A DNA stretch of 64,000 nucleotides from Sphingomonas sp. Y38-1Y (GTDB lineage Bacteria; Pseudomonadota; Alphaproteobacteria; Sphingomonadales; Sphingomonadaceae), in assembly GCF_032391395.1 (NCBI RefSeq), contig NZ_CP135916.1, forward strand, positions 2,759,001-2,823,000, written 5' to 3'. Below are positions 1 to 8,009 of the stretch, piece after piece (within the stretch, counting starts at the first letter, position 1; every line of letters starts with the position of its first letter). The notes below the pieces were generated by a model that searched no databases, was not told where the DNA came from, and saw only the letters and a list, made by a program, of their open reading frames with translations. A program made the position numbers and the translations under genes.

Positions 1-884
1 GCGGGTTGTTCGGCGGTGAGGCGGAGGGCGACGCCGGCCGGCTGGCCGCACCGGGCGAGCCGTTCCACGCGATCCTGACCGGCGCGCGTGCAGGCGGCGA
101 GCCGATCCCCCTCACCCTGCCCGGCGGGACGCAGCGCGCGATCGTCCGCGGCGCCGACCTCGCCCGGCTGGGGATGCCGGTGCGCGCGGTGCTCGTCGAG
201 CCGATCCAGCAGGCGCTGGACCGCGCAGAGGCAGGCGCGCAGACCGCGATGGTGCGCGTGCTGACGCACGAGATCCTCAACTCGCTGACGCCGATCGTCT
301 CGCTGGCGGGCACCGCCGCGGTGCTGCTGGGCGAGGATCCTATCGAACTCGACGAGGCGCGGCTGGCGGTCGAGACGCTGGCCCGCCGCGCGGAGTCCAC
401 GCGCCGCTTCATCGACAGCTATCGCGAGATGGCGCGCCCCGTCGCCGCCCGCCGTCGCCGCTTTGCCGCGGAACCCTTCGCCGCCGAACTCGCGCGGCTG
501 TTCACGATCGAGTGGCTGGAGCACAAGCTCGATTGGCGCGTCGAGCCGGGGCTGACGATCGATGCCGATCCCGATCTGCTGGCACAGGCGCTGCTCAACC
601 TCCTGCGCAACGCCGCGCAGGCGAGCGACGCAAGAGAGCGTCGCCGGGTCTCGCTTCGGCTGTACGCGGGCGCGGGCGGCGCGGTGATCGAGGTCGGGGA
701 CAACGGCCCCGGCATTCCGGAGGCGCTGCGCGGCGACGTCCTCCTCCCCTTCTTCACCACCAAGGCGGAGGGGTCGGGCATCGGTCTTCACCTCGTCCGC
801 CAGATCGCGATCGCGCATGGCGGGCGACTGGAGATCGCAACCGGCGCGGAAGGCGGCGCGCTGATCCGGTTGCAGGGGTTTTAG
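1..884 (+). CDS. Sensor histidine kinase, NtrY-like, 5' truncated by window edge
   Basis: C-terminal half of a two-component sensor kinase that autophosphorylates on His and passes phosphate to a response regulator. The reading frame is open to the window edge, so the true start lies upstream; the first TTG in frame (nt 6) is not a convincing start. Visible parts are a PAS-like stretch, an H-box reading LTHEILNSLTP with the His codon at nt 267-269, an N-box LLNLLRNAAQ near nt 591, a G1 box DNGPGIP near nt 700 and a G2 box GSGIGLHL near nt 775. The HEILNSLTP form of the H-box is typical of the NtrY-like kinases of sphingomonads. Its cognate regulator is probably upstream, outside the window. 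Family certain, signal unknown. Confidence 0.9.
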   Translation, partial: GLFGGEAEGDAGRLAAPGEPFHAILTGARAGGEPIPLTLPGGTQRAIVRGADLARLGMPVRAVLVEPIQQALDRAEAGAQTAMVRVLTHEILNSLTPIVSLAGTAAVLLGEDPIELDEARLAVETLARRAESTRRFIDSYREMARPVAARRRRFAAEPFAAELARLFTIEWLEHKLDWRVEPGLTIDADPDLLAQALLNLLRNAAQASDARERRRVSLRLYAGAGGAVIEVGDNGPGIPEALRGDVLLPFFTTKAEGSGIGLHLVRQIAIAHGGRLEIATGAEGGALIRLQGF

Positions 885-891
885 CCCTTCT

Positions 892-996
892 GGAGTTCCC
901 CGGCGAAGGCCGGGGTCCAGTTGCAAAGGCTGTCGTTGGCAAGCGCTGCGCACGCTTACCTCGGCTTTCCCGACTGGGCCCCCGCCTCCGCCGGGG
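892..996. repeat. Inverted REP pair (REPIN-like), intergenic
   Basis: Two hairpin-forming arms lie in inverted orientation between the kinase and the aldo/keto reductase. The left arm contains CCCCGGC-GAAG-GCCGGGG (898-915) followed by TCCAG. The right arm (974-996) starts CTGGG and ends GCCGGGG, matching the reverse complement of the left arm with about three mismatches over 23 bases. Similar arms recur elsewhere in the window. It may act as a transcript-end hairpin for the kinase gene but has no T-run. Confidence 0.7.
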
Positions 997-1063
997 CACA
1001 TGCTCCTTGGAATGCCCCCCGCTCCCGATTGAAGCCGCCCGACGATCATGATTAGGAACGGCG

Positions 1064-1957
1064 ATGACCCACCTGATCCCCGACCGCCAGCCACGCCCAT
1101 TGGGACGCAGCGACATCGCCGTCTCGCCGATCGCGTGGGGCATGTGGCGGCTTGGCGGCAGCGTCGCGGCGGTGCGCGGCTGCATCGATGCCGCGCTCGA
1201 CGCCGGCATCACGCTGTTCGATACCGCCGACATCTATGGCTTCGGCTCGCCGATCGGATTCGGTGGGGCGGAGGCGCTGTTCGGGCGGGCACTGGCCGAG
1301 GACGCGTCGCTGCGCGACCGGATGGTGATTGCGACCAAGGGCGGCATCACCCCGCCCCGCCCTTACGACTCCAGCGCCGCTTATCTGGCCGCCGCCTGTG
1401 ACGCTTCGCTCGCCCGGCTCGGGATCGACGTCATCGACCTGTACCAGATCCACCGCCGCGATTTCCTGACGCACCCACAGGAAGTCGCCGGCGCGCTGAC
1501 GCGGATGGTCGAGGCGGGCAAGGTCCGCGCGGTCGGCGTCTCCAACCACAGCCCGGCAGAACTCGCCGCGCTCCAGCGCTTCCTCGACCTGCCGATAGCC
1601 TCGACGCAGCCGGAGTTCTCGCCGCTGCGGGTCGCGCCGCTTTATGACGGCACGCTCGATCAGGCGATGGCGGAGGACATTGCGGTGCTCGCCTGGTCGC
1701 CGCTTGGCGGCGGGCGGCTGACCGATCCCACGCATCCGGTCGCCGCGCTGCTTGCCGAACAGGGTGCCGCTTACGGTGCCGACCCGGTGGCGGCGGCGCT
1801 CAGTTGGGCGATGGTGCATCCGGCGCGGATCATTCCGATCGTCGGATCGCAAACTCCGTCGCGCATCCGTGTCGCCGCCGACGCGCTGCGGATCGAATGG
1901 ACTCGCGATCAATGGTATGCGGTGCTCCAGGCGGGGATCGGCGAGCCCCTGCCATAA
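1064..1957 (+). CDS. Aldo/keto reductase
   Basis: NAD(P)H-dependent oxidoreductase of the aldo/keto reductase superfamily, 297 residues, a normal length for the single TIM-barrel family. The four catalytic positions are recognisable: Asp and Tyr in FDTADIYG, Lys in VIATKGGI and His in YQIHRRD. The C-terminal cofactor-binding segment includes IIPIVGSQTPSRI. The ATG at 1064 follows an AGGAACG ribosome-binding site. It sits alone between a kinase gene and a PAS/HWE kinase gene, so context does not suggest a substrate. Cytosolic; the physiological carbonyl substrate cannot be told from sequence. Confidence 0.93.
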   Translation: MTHLIPDRQPRPLGRSDIAVSPIAWGMWRLGGSVAAVRGCIDAALDAGITLFDTADIYGFGSPIGFGGAEALFGRALAEDASLRDRMVIATKGGITPPRPYDSSAAYLAAACDASLARLGIDVIDLYQIHRRDFLTHPQEVAGALTRMVEAGKVRAVGVSNHSPAELAALQRFLDLPIASTQPEFSPLRVAPLYDGTLDQAMAEDIAVLAWSPLGGGRLTDPTHPVAALLAEQGAAYGADPVAAALSWAMVHPARIIPIVGSQTPSRIRVAADALRIEWTRDQWYAVLQAGIGEPLP

Positions 1958-2045
1958 GCTGCCGAGTATCTGGAGTGGACGCGCTGTTGTTTAAGCCAAT
2001 CGACCTCGCGAAATATCCCGTGCGCGGTTCGCGCGTTACAGCGCC

Positions 2046-4391
2046 ATGAACGGATCCGCCGCCATCCTGATCGACGCGCTCGACCGGCGCCCCGCGCGCG
2101 CGGCCGACCATGCGGTGGAAGCGCGCATGCTCTCGTCGCTGGCGCACGACCTGGCCGAGCAACCCGACCATGTGCTCGAACGTCTAACCCAATGCATGGT
2201 CGATGCCGGGATCGCCGGATCGGCCGGGATCAGCCTGCTGGAAGGCGACCGCTTCGTCTGGGAAGCGCTATCGGGTCAATGGGCGGGCTATCGCGGCGGC
2301 ACGATGCCGCGCGATGCCAGCCCCTGCGGCCGCGTGCTCGATCACGACGCGCCGCTGTTCCTGATCGATCCGCAGTCGACTTACGCGGGTCCGGTGCTCG
2401 ACCCGCCCGCGGCCGAGATGCTGCTCGTGCCTTTCCACCTGGAGGGGCGGCCGGTGGGAACGCTGTGGGGCATCGCACATGACGGCGACCGATGCTTCGA
2501 CCGTGAGGACCTGCGCCTCTTGGAGAGCCTGTCGCAGTTCGCCGCCAGCGCGTTCCTCATTCGACAGCGCAGCCGCGAGCTCCAGCGCAGCCGCGACCTC
2601 CTTCAAGGAACGATGGACGCCTCCACCGACATGATCCAGGTGTTCGAGGCGGTGCGCGACGAAGGCGGAGCGATCGTCGACTTTCGCTGGCTGCTCAACA
2701 ATCACACCTCCGAAAGCCGATATGGCGAGGTGCGCGGCGAAAGCCTGCTCGAGCGCAATCCCGGCGTCGTTGTCGAAGGCATTTTCGACACGTTCAAGCG
2801 CGTGACCGAGACGGGCGAGCCGAGCGTTCGCGAGCGACATTATGTCCACGAGCAGTTCGACGGCTGGTTCCTGCAGAGCGTCGTCAAGCTGGGTGACGGG
2901 ATCGCGACGACCACCAAGGAGATCGGCGACTGGAAACGCGCCCAGGCCGAGGTGCTGCGGCTTCGCGACGAGATCGCCAACGACCGGCTGCAGGAAAGCG
3001 AGGCGCGGCTGCGCCGCTTCGGCGAGGCATCGCGGGACGTGCTGTGGATCCGCGATGCCGGGACGTTGCAGTGGGAGTATCTGACCCCCGCGTTCGAGGC
3101 GATCTATGGCCTTCCCGTAGCCCGCGCGATCGCGACGCCGGGGATCGACCGCTGGATCGATCGGATCATGCCCGCCGATCGCGATCAGGCGCGCGCCGTC
3201 ATCGCGCGTGCCCAGCGCGGCGAGTCGGACAGTTTCGAGTATCAGATCCACCGCCCCGACGGCGAAGCGCGCTGGCTTCGCAGCACCGTCTTCCCGATCC
3301 GCGGCAATGACGGCGCGGTGCAGCGCATCGGCGGGATCGACCAGGACATCACCGGCATCAAGGAAGCGCAACACCGGCTGGAAGAGAGCGAGGAGCGGCT
3401 GCGCAGCGCCATGGAAGTCGGGCGGCTGGGCCTCTGGGACTGGAACATCCGCTCCGGCCGGATCAGTTGGTCCGACGAGCATTTCCGCATGGAAGGATAT
3501 GCGGTCGGCGAGGTCGAGCCAAGCTATGAGGCATGGCTCGCCGGCGTGCATCCCGAGGATCGCACCGAAACCGAGATGGCGCTGCTCGGCGCGATGGCGC
3601 GACACGAGGAATATGCGCGCGAGTTCCGCTCGCTCCACCCTGATGGATCGGTTCGCTGGCTGTCGGCGCGTGGTCGCTTCACCTATGGCGAGGACGGCAA
3701 GCCCGAGCGGATGGTCGGCGCGATGGTCGACCTGACCGAGCGGCGGGAGGCCGAGGAGCGGCAGCGGCTGCTGCTCGGCGAATTGCAGCACCGGGTGCGC
3801 AACATCCTGGCAGTCGTCCGCTCGATGGTGCGCCGCACGCACGAGGCGGACCAGTCGGCGGAGGAGTTCGTCCAGCATCTGGAGGGGCGGCTCGGCGCGC
3901 TGGCGCGGACGCAGGTGCTGCTGACGCGAGCGGTGGATGCGGGTGCCGACCTGGAATTGCTGGTCCGCGACGAGCTTGCCGCGCAGGCCGCCGATTTCGA
4001 CCGCATCGACCTGATCGGCGCGCGCGTGCTGCTGCCGCCGAAGGCTGCCGAGGTGCTGACGCTGGCGGTACACGAATTGGCGACCAACGCGCTGAAATAC
4101 GGCGTGTTCGCGCGGGAGAGCGGGCGGCTCCGGATCGAGTGGCGAGTGGTGTCCCAGGCCGAGGAGCGGCGCCTGGAACTGGACTGGCGCGAGACGGGGC
4201 TCGATCTCGACACCCGCATGGCACCGCGCGAGGGGTTCGGGACCGAGCTCATCACCCGCCGCGTCCCCTATGAGCTGCGCGGTGCGGGCAGCCTGACGAT
4301 CGAACCGGAGGGCGTGCATTGCCGGCTGGACGTGCCGCTCGATCCGCGAAGCAGCATGCTCGAAAGCAATGGCGGGAGGCACGGATCGTGA
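2046..4391 (+). CDS. GAF/PAS sensor histidine kinase, HWE family
   Basis: Soluble multi-sensor kinase of 781 residues. Domains in order: GAF (about 28-175), three PAS/PAC modules (about 190-300, 325-445 and 455-575), an HWE dimerisation domain with the phospho-acceptor His582 in LQHRVRN, and an HATPase whose N-box reads HELATNALKYG (about 675). The WRETG motif that helps define the HWE family is present near the C-terminus. HWE kinases are common in Alphaproteobacteria and often sense light, redox or general stress; no chromophore Cys (GXNCRFLQ of LOV domains) is visible in these PAS domains. The stop codon overlaps the start of the next gene (GTGA), so the kinase and response regulator are probably co-translated partners. 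No membrane segment. Confidence 0.92.
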   Translation: MNGSAAILIDALDRRPARAADHAVEARMLSSLAHDLAEQPDHVLERLTQCMVDAGIAGSAGISLLEGDRFVWEALSGQWAGYRGGTMPRDASPCGRVLDHDAPLFLIDPQSTYAGPVLDPPAAEMLLVPFHLEGRPVGTLWGIAHDGDRCFDREDLRLLESLSQFAASAFLIRQRSRELQRSRDLLQGTMDASTDMIQVFEAVRDEGGAIVDFRWLLNNHTSESRYGEVRGESLLERNPGVVVEGIFDTFKRVTETGEPSVRERHYVHEQFDGWFLQSVVKLGDGIATTTKEIGDWKRAQAEVLRLRDEIANDRLQESEARLRRFGEASRDVLWIRDAGTLQWEYLTPAFEAIYGLPVARAIATPGIDRWIDRIMPADRDQARAVIARAQRGESDSFEYQIHRPDGEARWLRSTVFPIRGNDGAVQRIGGIDQDITGIKEAQHRLEESEERLRSAMEVGRLGLWDWNIRSGRISWSDEHFRMEGYAVGEVEPSYEAWLAGVHPEDRTETEMALLGAMARHEEYAREFRSLHPDGSVRWLSARGRFTYGEDGKPERMVGAMVDLTERREAEERQRLLLGELQHRVRNILAVVRSMVRRTHEADQSAEEFVQHLEGRLGALARTQVLLTRAVDAGADLELLVRDELAAQAADFDRIDLIGARVLLPPKAAEVLTLAVHELATNALKYGVFARESGRLRIEWRVVSQAEERRLELDWRETGLDLDTRMAPREGFGTELITRRVPYELRGAGSLTIEPEGVHCRLDVPLDPRSSMLESNGGRHGS

Positions 4392-4774
4392 GCGCAGAGC
4401 ACCCAGGCGCCCTCGACGGCGTCGACGTGCTCGTCGTCGAGGACGAATTCTATCTCGCGGCCGAGGTCAAGGAACTGGTCGAGCGGGCGGGCGGCGGCGT
4501 CGTCGGGCCATTCGCGCAGGTCGCCGCCGCGCTCGCGGCAATGGCGGCGGCCCGGCCAGATTGTGCGATCGTCGACGTCAATCTGGGCGAAGGCGTGACG
4601 TTTGAACTGGCCGACGCGCTCGTCGCTCAAGCGATCCCGTTCGCGTTCCTGACCGGCTATGACGCGTCGATGCTGCCCGCCCGTTTCGAGGGAACACCGC
4701 GAATCGAGAAGCCGGCGGAGCTGCCGGCGATCGTCGCCGAACTCCGCCGCCTCGCCTCGTCAGGCGGCGCTTAG
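4388..4774 (+). CDS. Single-domain response regulator
   Basis: A receiver-only protein of 128 residues. The GTG start at 4388 overlaps the kinase stop by four bases (GTGA); a longer in-frame start at 4319 would lie inside the kinase gene and is rejected. Receiver hallmarks are the acidic cluster Glu18-Asp19-Glu20, phospho-acceptor Asp63 in AIVDVNLG, Thr89 and the conserved Lys108-Pro109. There is no DNA-binding or enzymatic output domain, so it probably works through protein contacts or phosphotransfer, as other receivers paired with HWE kinases do. Its last 15 bases overlap the end of the convergent crp-type gene. Confidence 0.9.
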   Translation: MSAEHPGALDGVDVLVVEDEFYLAAEVKELVERAGGGVVGPFAQVAAALAAMAAARPDCAIVDVNLGEGVTFELADALVAQAIPFAFLTGYDASMLPARFEGTPRIEKPAELPAIVAELRRLASSGGA

Positions 4775-5503
4775 ATAGGTGCGGTCGAACTCGCCCGCCG
4801 CGGCGAGCGCGTCCCAGTCAAGTATCTCGATGCTGTCGCGCGCAACCGACACCAGCCGCTCCTCGCGAAGGCCCTGAAGCGTGCGATTGACGTGGACGGA
4901 GGTGAGGCCGAGCGCGTCGCCGAGTTGCTCCTGTGTCATCGGCAGTCGATAGCGCCGCCCATCCGACTGATCGAGCGTGCGATACCGCGTTGCCATCTCG
5001 CAAAAGAGATGCGCCAGTCGCGAGCGCGCGGGCCGCTGGCCGATGTTCACCAGCCACTGCGCGACGATGCCGCTGTCGAGCACGCAGCTTCGCCAGAAGG
5101 CGGTGGCGATCTCCGGATGCTTGAGCCCGATCGCGCGAAGATCGTCATGCGCGATCTTCAGCACCGTCGAATTGCACAGCGCGGTCATCGCGGTCGTGAC
5201 GTGCGGCACGATCACCGTCTGAAGGTCGATGACCTCACCAGGGATATAAAGCGCGACGATCTGCCGGCGTCCGTCGCCCGTCTGGCCAAAGCGTCCGACC
5301 AGCCCTTCCGCCACGAGGCTGGCATGCTCTACATGCGAGCCCACCTGGATGAAGTCGGTATGCGCCCGCACCTCCTGGCGCTGCGCGGGCAGCGAGAGCA
5401 GCGCGTCGCGCGCCTCCGCCCCGATCGGCGTATGCGACTCGAGCCGCTGGACGAACAATGACATGGCAGAATGGTTCGAGGGATAGGGCATGCGCAGGTC
5501 CAT
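4760..5503 (-). CDS. Crp/Fnr family transcriptional regulator
   Basis: A 247-residue regulator with an N-terminal cyclic-nucleotide-binding-like beta barrel (about 25-145) and a C-terminal winged helix-turn-helix with recognition region TQEQLGDALGLTSVHVNRTL. The FNR-type Cys cluster is absent, so oxygen sensing through an iron-sulfur centre is unlikely. This subtype is abundant in sphingomonads. Start uncertain: ATG at 5503 gives the longest form, while ATG at 5464 (MSLFVQ) begins nearer the domain; neither has a strong ribosome-binding site. It converges with the response regulator gene, overlapping by 15 bases. Confidence 0.9.
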   Translation of the reverse strand: MDLRMPYPSNHSAMSLFVQRLESHTPIGAEARDALLSLPAQRQEVRAHTDFIQVGSHVEHASLVAEGLVGRFGQTGDGRRQIVALYIPGEVIDLQTVIVPHVTTAMTALCNSTVLKIAHDDLRAIGLKHPEIATAFWRSCVLDSGIVAQWLVNIGQRPARSRLAHLFCEMATRYRTLDQSDGRRYRLPMTQEQLGDALGLTSVHVNRTLQGLREERLVSVARDSIEILDWDALAAAGEFDRTYLSAA

Positions 5504-5660
5504 TCATGCTCACGCCGCGCGGAGCATCCGCCGCCGTGTCGTCGCACGATAACTCAAGCTGGTGAAGCCCACCCTTACCTGCGCTAAGGTGCTGGCAGGA
5601 AACGTTCGCGCGATACACGCGCGCGATGAACCGAGATGTTCGTCCATAATCCTGCCACGG

Positions 5661-6155
5661 TTACCCGCGGATGAACAAGTTGCGCAGCCAGAGCGGTCCA
5701 CTGCGCGTGGCGGCGCGCCAGTCCCCTTCCTCTTCCGGCAGCGCCTGATGATCCGCCGGATCGAGCAGGCGCATCTTGACGCCCCGGAACGCCGCACGCT
5801 CGCGCGTGACCAATGTCAGCCCGTGTTCGATCGCCGTCGCCGCCAGCAGCGCGTCGCGCGTTTCGGCCAGCGCCACCATCGCCCGCCGCCGCGCGACCGC
5901 GGCATCGAGCGGGAGAATGTGGCCGTCGAACGCGGGGATCAGCCGCTCGTCGATCCAGCGGCGCATCTTCGCACCCGCAGCCTTGTCGGTGCGCGCGGCC
6001 CGGGCCGCAGCGCCCTCGATCTCGACCAGGCTGATCGCCGAGAGGAACAGTCGCTCGCGCGGCGTCGCGTTCGCCCAGGCGACCAGTCGCGCGTCGGCGC
6101 CACCGCTCTGCGCCAACCGCAGTTCCAGGACGAGCGGCGTGTCGAGCAGGAACAT
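5661..6155 (-). CDS. PIN-domain toxin (VapC-like ribonuclease)
   Basis: A probable Mg-dependent ribonuclease toxin of about 164 residues. It begins MFLLDTPLVLE, giving the first PIN acid at Asp5. Further acidic residues fit the family: the Glu in LVEIEG, the Asp in DALLAATAIEHG and the terminal LVTRE block. The ATG at 6155 overlaps the antitoxin stop (TGATG); the TTG six bases upstream is a poorer choice. It is the second gene of a two-gene toxin-antitoxin operon, and its activity is presumably held by the Phd-type protein encoded just upstream. Confidence 0.88.
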   Translation of the reverse strand: MFLLDTPLVLELRLAQSGGADARLVAWANATPRERLFLSAISLVEIEGAAARAARTDKAAGAKMRRWIDERLIPAFDGHILPLDAAVARRRAMVALAETRDALLAATAIEHGLTLVTRERAAFRGVKMRLLDPADHQALPEEEGDWRAATRSGPLWLRNLFIRG

Positions 6156-6382
6156 CAGCAATCCCAGCGATCATGCGTCGGCGCCTCGACCGGGACGGCG
6201 TCGGAAAGGCCCAGCAGGTCGACGATCGACTCGCGTCGCCCGCTCATCGCGCGGAACGACTCGATGCTCATCAGCACGTGCGTGGGTCGGCCGCGATCGG
6301 TGACGAAGACGGGCTCGTCGCGCGAGAGTCGCTTCGCGGCGCTCACATCCTGGTTGAACTGGCGGCTCGTCAGAACCTTCAT
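6155..6382 (-). CDS. Phd/YefM-type antitoxin
   Basis: A 75-residue prevent-host-death family protein. The N-terminal half (MKVLTSRQFNQDVSAAKR, then PVFVTDRGRPTHVLMS) is the Phd DNA-binding and dimerisation fold; the C-terminal tail would wrap the toxin. It is first in the operon, with its stop overlapping the PIN gene start by one base. A perfect 10-bp inverted repeat begins four bases upstream of the start codon, as expected for an autorepressed promoter. Pairing a Phd-type antitoxin with a PIN toxin is a known mix-and-match arrangement. Confidence 0.88.
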   Translation of the reverse strand: MKVLTSRQFNQDVSAAKRLSRDEPVFVTDRGRPTHVLMSIESFRAMSGRRESIVDLLGLSDAVPVEAPTHDRWDC

Positions 6383-6385
6383 CGC

Positions 6386-6426
6386 GTACCTACATCGCTA
6401 CATTGTTGGCGCTATCATGTAGGTAC
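6386..6426. promoter_or_regulatory. Palindromic operator/promoter of the phd-PIN operon
   Basis: The arms GTACCTACAT (6386-6395) and ATGTAGGTAC (6417-6426) are perfect inverted repeats separated by 21 bases. An extra CTACAT-like half-site lies inside at 6398-6403. The element covers positions 4 to 44 upstream of the antitoxin start codon, where a promoter must lie, and is far more AT-rich than its surroundings. Phd-family antitoxins bind such palindromes with help from the toxin; the specific binding here is inferred. Confidence 0.75.
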
Positions 6427-6578
6427 GTTGCTACCCTGTTGAGGCCGCGCAACACAAGTGCCGCCATCGCCGGAAAAGTGAACGAGGCGCGTCGGACGCC
6501 TATTGCCGAGCGCCCCCAACCTGTTGTTGCTGCCATCAAAGCGCGGGCGCCAAAGCGCCGCGCCGCGGGGGAGGAACG

Positions 6579-7946
6579 ATGATCGAATTGCTCAATCAGG
6601 GCTGGTCGGCATTGGGTGACGTGCTCAATCCCCACGGGCCCGCCGTGAACGCCGCCGCGACCTATGCGCCCGGCGATTTCAGCATCCACTTCTTCCTCCA
6701 GCTGGCGATCATCATCGCGGTCTGCCGGCTCGTCGGCTGGATCGGCCAGCGTTTCCTGCATCAGCCGCAGGTAGTGGGCGAGATGATCGCTGGCGTGCTG
6801 CTCGGGCCGTCGCTGTTCGGCATGCTCGCCCCCGAACTCCAGAATGCGATCTTTCCGAAGGAAACGCGCAACGTCCTCTATGTCGGCGCGCAGCTCGGCG
6901 TCGGGCTGTACATGTTCCTGGTCGGGCTGACGCTCCGCCTCGATCATTTCCGCACCAAGGCGAAGAGCGCCGCGGGCGTTTCCGCGGCCGGGATCGCCGC
7001 ACCGTTCGCACTGGCGGCCCTCATCACGCCGTGGCTGCTCGGCGTACCGGGGCTGTTCACGCCGGGCATCAGCACCAGCAACGCGACCTTGTTCATGGGC
7101 GCGTGCATCGCCCTCACCGCCTTTCCGATGCTGGCACGGATCATCAACGAGCGCGGGCTCGCCAATTCCTCGCTCGGCACGCTGACGCTGACCGCCGGCG
7201 CGTTCGACGATGCCGCATCCTGGTGCGTGCTCGCGGTCGTGCTGGCGACGTTCGGCGCGGGGCCGGGCGTCGCGGTGATCGCGATCGTCGGCGCGGTGCT
7301 CTATGCCACCTTCATGATCGTCTGGGGCCGCCGCCTGCTCGTGCCGCTCGGCCGCGCGGTCGAGGTCGGCGGCGAGATGTCGCATACCGTGCTCGCGATC
7401 ACGCTGGGACTGTTCTGCCTATCGGCCTTCCTGATGGATGCGATCGGCATCCACGCCATCTTCGGCGGCTTCCTCCTGGGCGCCTGCATGCCGCGCGGGC
7501 TGTTCGTCGCCGAGCTGAAGCGCAAGGTCGAGCCGGTCGCGGTCGTTTTGCTCCTGCCGATGTTCTTCACCTATTCGGGGCTGAACACGCGCATGGACAT
7601 GGTCAATTCGGTATCGCTGCTGGTCGTCGCACTCGGCATCCTGGCGGTGTCGATCCTCGCCAAGTTCGGGGCCTGCTATGCGGCTGCGCGGCTGGCGGGC
7701 GAGGATAATCGGACGGCGCTGGGCATCGGTGCGCTGATGAACTCGCGCGGGCTGATGGAGCTCATCATCATCAACATCGGCCTGCAAAAGGGCATCATCG
7801 GCCCGACATTGTTCTCGATGCTGGTGCTGATGGCGATCGTCACCACCGTCATGGCCACCCCCTTGTTCGAGGCGGTGTACGGCCGCCGCGCCCGCCAGTC
7901 GGGCGAGCTCGAGCGCCTCGACACGCGCGAGTTCGCCGCCGCCTGA
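6579..7946 (+). CDS. Cation:proton antiporter (CPA2/KefB-like)
   Basis: An integral inner-membrane monovalent cation/H+ exchanger of 455 residues with about 12 hydrophobic segments. The early segment LVGWIGQRFLHQPQVVGEMIAGVLLGPSL is the Na_H_Exchanger signature, and the ion-binding region includes TAGAFDDAASW, carrying the paired acidic residues typical of CPA2 proteins. The C-terminal TrkA-N/KTN domain of true Kef channels is absent; the protein ends soon after the last membrane segment. The ATG at 6579 follows GGGGAGGAACG. A strong terminator follows, so it is probably transcribed alone. Likely role in pH or potassium/sodium homeostasis. Confidence 0.92.
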   Translation: MIELLNQGWSALGDVLNPHGPAVNAAATYAPGDFSIHFFLQLAIIIAVCRLVGWIGQRFLHQPQVVGEMIAGVLLGPSLFGMLAPELQNAIFPKETRNVLYVGAQLGVGLYMFLVGLTLRLDHFRTKAKSAAGVSAAGIAAPFALAALITPWLLGVPGLFTPGISTSNATLFMGACIALTAFPMLARIINERGLANSSLGTLTLTAGAFDDAASWCVLAVVLATFGAGPGVAVIAIVGAVLYATFMIVWGRRLLVPLGRAVEVGGEMSHTVLAITLGLFCLSAFLMDAIGIHAIFGGFLLGACMPRGLFVAELKRKVEPVAVVLLLPMFFTYSGLNTRMDMVNSVSLLVVALGILAVSILAKFGACYAAARLAGEDNRTALGIGALMNSRGLMELIIINIGLQKGIIGPTLFSMLVLMAIVTTVMATPLFEAVYGRRARQSGELERLDTREFAAA

Positions 7947-7960
7947 TCCATCCCCCGCTC

Positions 7961-7996
7961 GCGCCGGCCTTCCTGCGAGGGCCGGCGCATCTTTTT
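7961..7996 (+). terminator. Rho-independent terminator after the antiporter
   Basis: A 9-bp GC stem (GCGCCGGCC at 7961-7969 with GGCCGGCGC at 7980-7988) and a 9-base loop are followed by ATCTTTTT. It lies 15 bases past the antiporter stop and ends just before the porin start. Confidence 0.88.
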
Positions 7997-8009
7997 GGGG
8001 CCCTTCCAG

